Assembly (NCBI RefSeq): GCF_947488465.1
Contig: NZ_CANKZA010000003.1
Location: 124,001 to 188,000, forward strand
Direction of reading: 5' to 3'
From: an uncultured Microbacterium sp.
GTDB lineage: Bacteria; Actinomycetota; Actinomycetes; Actinomycetales; Microbacteriaceae
Length of the DNA: 64,000 bases
Below, piece by piece: positions 60,618-64,000 of this stretch (position 1 is its first letter; each line of letters opens with the position of its first letter). The position numbers and the translations under genes were made by a program. The notes under the pieces are model-generated. The model saw nothing but the letters and a program-made list of their open reading frames with translations. It searched no databases and was not told the DNA's origin.

Positions 60618-60896
60618 GTGATCGTCGGCTTCCGGCATAAGGGCCTGCAAGCTCTCTACGAGTCGGGGTCGAAGAAGGGTGTACAGCCTGCGCATGCTCC
60701 AAAGCTCATCCGCATCCTGGGTGTGCTCGATGTCGCTCAGGCGTCGGCCGATCTTTCGATCCCCGGATTCCGCACCCATGAGCTGAGGGGCGACTTGGCC
60801 GGCCACTGGTCGGTTTGGGTGAACGGCAACGGGCGAGTGACTTTTCGGTTCGTCGGGCAGGACGTCGAACTCGTGGATTACCAGGACTACCACTGA
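60618..60896 (+). CDS. higB: HigB-type toxin (RelE superfamily)
   Basis: A 92-aa toxin with KGLQALYESGSKKGVQPAHAPKLIRILGVLD, PGFRTHELRGDLAGHWSVWVNGNGRVTFRF and a C-terminal VDYQDYH, matching HigB/host-inhibition-of-growth killers. The GTG start is in a toxin-first operon with higA 14 bp downstream. Confidence 0.94.
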   Translation: MIVGFRHKGLQALYESGSKKGVQPAHAPKLIRILGVLDVAQASADLSIPGFRTHELRGDLAGHWSVWVNGNGRVTFRFVGQDVELVDYQDYH

Positions 60897-60910
60897 AGGG
60901 GGAGAAGACC

Positions 60911-61192
60911 ATGATGAAGAACCCGCCCCACCCCGGCGAAATCATTGGGGAAGATGTGATCGGCGAACTCGGCCTGAGCGTCGCTGAGGCTGCCGCGCGG
61001 CTCGGCGTGGCTCGCGTCACGCTCAGCCGGGTCATCCACGGACACTCCGGAGTGAGCCCGAACCTTGCGATCCGCCTCGAACGGTCAGGCGTCAGTACGG
61101 CGCGGGCCTGGATGGCCATGCAGACCGCCTACGACCTCGCGCGCGAACTCGAGGACAAGTCACACGACGTGCAGCCTCTGGTCGTCGCCTGA
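60911..61192 (+). CDS. higA: HigA-type antitoxin (XRE helix-turn-helix)
   Basis: A 93-aa HigA with PPHPGEIIGEDVIGELGLSV at the start and the helix-turn-helix VAEAAARLGVARVTLSRVIHGHSGVSPNLAIRL at residues ~23-56. It neutralises HigB and represses the operon through the palindrome at 60585-60608. GGGGGAGAAG precedes the ATG. Confidence 0.95.
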   Translation: MMKNPPHPGEIIGEDVIGELGLSVAEAAARLGVARVTLSRVIHGHSGVSPNLAIRLERSGVSTARAWMAMQTAYDLARELEDKSHDVQPLVVA

Positions 61193-61269
61193 CAGGACGC
61201 AGGAGGGTCGCAGGGCCCTGGCTCGAAACGGGTCGCCGAAAGAGCTAGCCGCACAGCGGTCCACGCCAC

Positions 61270-61479
61270 TCAAATGAGCGAGATGTGTTCCGAATCCTTT
61301 GGGGCGCTGCGGGAGCTGCGGTATTCGATGATGCTGCGAACCAGGAAGACCAGCGCTGCGAGGAATGTAACGGCGATCGAGGTGGTCGTCCACCATTCCG
61401 ACACTGTGCGACTAAGCATCATGCTGCCGGCTCCGAAGAAGACCACAGCGCCAAATAGGTAGTTGCTCCAGCCGGTCAT
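61270..61479 (-). CDS. Small two-helix membrane protein
   Basis: A 69-aa protein with helices at about residues 7-22 and 33-50 and a polar tail (EYRSSRSAPKDSEHISLI). The frame is convincing by hydrophobic pattern; the ribosome binding site is weak. Function unknown. Confidence 0.55.
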   Translation of the reverse strand: MTGWSNYLFGAVVFFGAGSMMLSRTVSEWWTTTSIAVTFLAALVFLVRSIIEYRSSRSAPKDSEHISLI

Positions 61480-61633
61480 GCTTTGAGCGTAGTCGACCGT
61501 CCTCGCGATGAGAAGGCGCTCGGCAGATCATGGAGGCGCGGCGCTCGCTGACGATCCGCATGCGAACACTGCAAGAGAAGGCGACCCAGCGACGCCGCTC
61601 ATCGCACCTCAACTCAAGCAAGGTTGCCGCCGT

Positions 61634-61825
61634 ATGCTCACCACCATGGATGATGTCGTGACGGTGAAGGACCTCATGCGCGAACTCGGGTATGACGACG
61701 AGGGGCGAGCCGTTCGCGCCGCCCTCCGCAAGGCTTTCCCGGGGCATCCGAAGAACAGTCGATGGGACCCCCTCTCGCCAGTGCAGATCAGCTTCGTGCG
61801 TAAGAGCGTCAGCCCCAAGCGCTAA
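61634..61825 (+). CDS. Small hypothetical protein
   Basis: A 63-aa basic protein (MLTTMDDVVTVKDLMRELGY and onward) with RAVRAALRKAFPGHPKNSRWDPLSPVQISFV. The sequence resembles short DNA-binding-like ORFs seen in actinobacterial islands. The start could also be ATG 61646. No further assignment. Confidence 0.5.
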   Translation: MLTTMDDVVTVKDLMRELGYDDEGRAVRAALRKAFPGHPKNSRWDPLSPVQISFVRKSVSPKR

Positions 61826-61929
61826 GGATCGTCCAGCGGGGCGCTCCCGCGTGCTCGAGCGCCCTCGGGTCGATGGACGTCCACCGTTCGGGGTCATTCA
61901 GCCTGCCAGGGCCGCAGGGGCGTCGGCCG

Positions 61930-62871
61930 CTACCTCCCTTCGTTCGGGTTCGTTCCTGTCGTGAGCTCCGTCAGCAGTCGGAAGCCCTGCCGGTCGACTG
62001 GGCTGTGACGTGCCGACAGAACGGCCAGCCCGACGCCGGCTGCACGATCGACGCCGATCCAGCTGCTGAATCCTCCGGTGCTGCCGTTGTGCCAGGTGAT
62101 CGGTCGCCCGCGGTGGCTGACCGTGATCCAGCCCGCGCCAATCCCGACCTGGGGGGTGAAGTCCGAGGTCGGTTCCAATGCGGAGAGCCCCGGCGCGGTT
62201 CCATCGATCACGGATCGCAGGAAGTCGCGCATTGTGACGACCGAGGCGCGGATGCCGCCGGCGGGCGCCACTGCTTCACCGATCCACGCGGCTGCGGGTC
62301 GTCCCCATCGACCGTGGCCGATCACATCCGAGGCCCGAAGGTCCGATTCGCGACTCGGAGCCGAGAATTCGACTCCCATGCTGTCGTGGAGGAGCTGGGC
62401 GAAGGTGCGGCCTTCCGCTGCCGCGACGGCATGTCCGAGTAGTTGGAAGCCGAGGTTCGAGTAGCGGGCGCGGGGAGCGCCGACCGGCACGTTCCGCGTC
62501 TGGTCGAGAAGTTCTGCGAGCGAGTCGCCGTAGGGATTCTCGCCCCTGAGCAGGAACCTGACGTTTCTGCTCAGGGGGCGCATCCCTGGCGGCAAGCCGG
62601 GGAGCCCGGATCGGTGGATGGCAAGTGAGTGGAGGGTCACTGACCCGACCTGCCCGTGATCGTCGAGGGGAAGCAACTCCCGAAGGGTGGTCGTCGGTGA
62701 GACGACGCCACGCTCCGCCGCGTCTCGATACAACATGCCGGTGATGGCCTTCGAGATCGACCCGATCTCGAACGTCTCATCGCCGCTCGCTCCTGCTGTC
62801 GCAGTGCCGTCCCCCTCCCGAGTGACCGCCGCAACTGCTGCTGGTCGTTCCGGACGGAAGGTGCGGCTCAC
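61930..62871 (-). CDS. Serine hydrolase, beta-lactamase class C/PBP4* family
   Basis: A penicillin-recognising-fold enzyme. The nucleophile motif SISK (Ser about 40 residues after the start used here), YSN (Tyr general base), and HNGSTGGF in place of KTG are in the right order and spacing. It may be a D-aminopeptidase, esterase or beta-lactamase-like protein. The open frame runs back to a TTG at 63006, but that part contains two operator-like repeats, so the GTG at 62871 is preferred; the true start is uncertain. No signal peptide is seen, so it is likely cytoplasmic. Confidence 0.8.
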   Translation of the reverse strand: MSRTFRPERPAAVAAVTREGDGTATAGASGDETFEIGSISKAITGMLYRDAAERGVVSPTTTLRELLPLDDHGQVGSVTLHSLAIHRSGLPGLPPGMRPLSRNVRFLLRGENPYGDSLAELLDQTRNVPVGAPRARYSNLGFQLLGHAVAAAEGRTFAQLLHDSMGVEFSAPSRESDLRASDVIGHGRWGRPAAAWIGEAVAPAGGIRASVVTMRDFLRSVIDGTAPGLSALEPTSDFTPQVGIGAGWITVSHRGRPITWHNGSTGGFSSWIGVDRAAGVGLAVLSARHSPVDRQGFRLLTELTTGTNPNEGR

Positions 62872-62988
62872 CGTGCGAATGAGTTGAGTGTCCCCACCCC
62901 ATGTGCTTCCCAAGGCAGTCCTTCCTTCGGCGCCAGCAGCCTCGATCCGAAGCCCCAGTCGGACACCGACGCACTCGTATGCTTGCTC

Positions 62989-63033
62989 GTCAAGAATAGT
63001 TGACAACGACTCGCCTGGTCAACGTATATTGAC
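62989..63033. promoter_or_regulatory. Two copies of GTCAA-N6-TTGAC upstream of the serine hydrolase
   Basis: Perfect 5-bp-arm inverted repeats at 62989-63004 and 63018-63033, start-to-start distance 29 bp. A third copy lies before the HTH gene at 63393-63408. Likely operators of that HTH protein. Confidence 0.6.
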
Positions 63034-63168
63034 GACGTTCGCCCCCCCTGTCTCGACACGCGCTGCGACGCCCACCCCGGTTCGCGGCCGTCCTCGCCGC
63101 GCACCCCTGAAGGCTGATCGGTGGCTGTTCGGTGCCGTCAATGCGACCGGAATGCGACCACGGGATCC

Positions 63169-63390
63169 CTATCGCTTTCCGTACTTCCGGTGCGCCGCTT
63201 GCTTGGTCACGCCGAGGCTCAGCGCGATCGCTTCCCAAGACAGCCCGGCTTGCCGGGCGCGTCGGACGTAGACGGCCTCACCGCGCTCGATCTCGCGGCG
63301 AAGCTCGGTCACGATCTGCAATGCCTCCGCTGGACCCTTGTCAGGCATCGAATCGACCAGCGTCTTCCATCTCTCGATGTCGACTTCCAT
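63169..63390 (-). CDS. Small helix-turn-helix DNA-binding protein
   Basis: A 73-aa protein: an N-terminal helical part, then RRARQAGLSWEAIALSLGVTKQAAHRKYGKR, a clear helix-turn-helix at the C-terminus. The ATG lies 3 bp from an inverted repeat shared with the serine-hydrolase promoter, which suggests autoregulation and control of that gene. Confidence 0.72.
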   Translation of the reverse strand: MEVDIERWKTLVDSMPDKGPAEALQIVTELRREIERGEAVYVRRARQAGLSWEAIALSLGVTKQAAHRKYGKR

Positions 63391-63392
63391 GC

Positions 63393-63408
63393 GTCAATGC
63401 TAGTTGAC
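63393..63408. promoter_or_regulatory. Third GTCAA-N6-TTGAC repeat, at the HTH gene start
   Basis: A perfect copy of the repeat, directly before the HTH ATG at 63390. Binding here would block transcription or a leaderless start. Confidence 0.6.
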
Positions 63409-63751
63409 GAAGTGATGCCGAAACCCAGCGGCATATCGCCACTGGTGATCTGGGTGCACGGAGGAGCTCGGGTCGCAGGTTCCGCTCCTGGCCGCATGCG
63501 TGTCAACCGCGTTCCGGTTCCAGCCATTGGCTTCCCCGCTGAGAGCGGGCACGGTCGGAAGAGATGTCCCGTAAGGGGATCCCTGAACGTGCACCGCGCG
63601 GATGAGCGGCCTGCTTGAGCGGGTTCTGACCCGCGCGGTGTCGAAGCCATTCCGGGTGGATCAGCTCGGACACCAGCGTGATGTGATTGGGGAGGTGGGC
63701 TCCGGACGAAGGAAGTCGAATCCCTCCCTCCCTCGCCGGCAGCAGCGGGAG
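63409..63751. other. No gene recognised
   Basis: 343 bp with only short, unlikely reading frames. No RNA gene, terminator or repeat stands out. Confidence 0.5.
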
Positions 63752-64000
63752 CTACTCGGACCCGTTGGCAAGGTCGACAAGTAGCTGTGCGGACACACGT
63801 ATGAGGTTTGGCAGCGCCGCGACCGTTCTCTCGTCCGCTGCCGCCAACTCCCGGAAGTGCATGATCTTGTTCCGCGCCGCGACCGCCTCCTGAAGCGAGC
63901 GCTGGAAGGTGACGCGTTCGAACATGCTTGTGATGCGGGGCCAAACTGCCTTCTCTGTCAGGACCGAGACCAGGTCGCCGAGCGTGAACTGTTGGGCGGG
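63752..64000 (-). CDS. HEPN-like domain protein, C-terminal part (runs off the window)
   Basis: The last 82 residues of a larger protein. They contain RNKIMH, an R-x4-H motif in a helical context (FQRSLQEAVAARNKIMHFRE), as in HEPN ribonuclease and Swt1-type domains, then a long helix ending LLVDLANGSE. The 5' end is outside the window. In an accessory island with toxin-antitoxin genes, a defence or stress RNase is plausible but unproven. Confidence 0.55.
   Translation of the reverse strand, partial: PAQQFTLGDLVSVLTEKAVWPRITSMFERVTFQRSLQEAVAARNKIMHFRELAAADERTVAALPNLIRVSAQLLVDLANGSE

Noticed and set aside
63121..63618. 165-aa plus-strand frame opposite the HTH gene
   Set aside because: No ribosome binding site or recognisable pattern; the antisense frame has a clear helix-turn-helix.

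Overview
The window is GC-rich, densely packed actinobacterial DNA with many ATGA/GTGA stop-start overlaps. Gene content and order (dnaX-recR, ask-asd, acs next to a tad pilus cluster, topA-tmk-holB, and a daptide-type RiPP cluster) point to Microbacteriaceae, most likely Microbacterium. This assignment is inferred from content; no marker gene was compared.

Layout. 1-3.3 kb: beta-phosphoglucomutase and a GH65 disaccharide phosphorylase. 3.3-12.2 kb, minus strand: a complete daptide-type RiPP cluster. In transcription order it has a recognition protein, a PLP aminotransferase, an Fe-ADH-like dehydrogenase, three tiny precursor genes, a methyltransferase, an M50 membrane protease, an ABC ATPase and two permeases. 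The three precursors share the leader motif LEFxELDAM(D/E)xP, and each ends in exactly 22 hydrophobic residues terminating in Thr. This is the most distinctive system here; to my knowledge the class was described from Microbacterium in 2023, but these peptide sequences look worth comparing. 12.3-24.6 kb: housekeeping (flavoprotein monooxygenase, dnaX, recR, aspartokinase with an internal beta-subunit start, asd, mqo, tdk, a FadR-type regulator with a lactate dehydrogenase, a HAD phosphatase) and tRNA-Pro. 24.7-33.7 kb: metallophosphoesterase, PASTA class A PBP, RidA, a sortase-type surface protein divergent from a TetR regulator, and acetyl-CoA synthetase.

33.9-45.3 kb: a 6C small RNA followed by a tad/Flp pilus cluster. 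The DUF4244 pilin-like gene of this cluster is split by an 8.3-kb element (about 36159-44491). The element carries a large serine recombinase, a RepA-like helicase, a repeat-rich candidate origin, many small ORFs, a tail-fibre-like protein and a terminase-small-subunit-like protein, but no capsid genes, which suggests a phage satellite. The two pilin halves join in frame at ATGGC.

45.3-58.5 kb: topA, tmk, holB, a lipoprotein peptidase, metQNI, tRNA-Thr, an MMPL exporter whose start codon lies inside a perfect 14-bp-arm palindrome, pncA, a DUF2510 protein and an S4 protein. 58.6-64 kb is an accessory island: GNAT, yefM-yoeB and higBA toxin-antitoxin pairs, a tRNA 3'-end fragment, a serine hydrolase and a small HTH protein sharing three copies of one operator-like repeat, and a HEPN-type gene running off the end.
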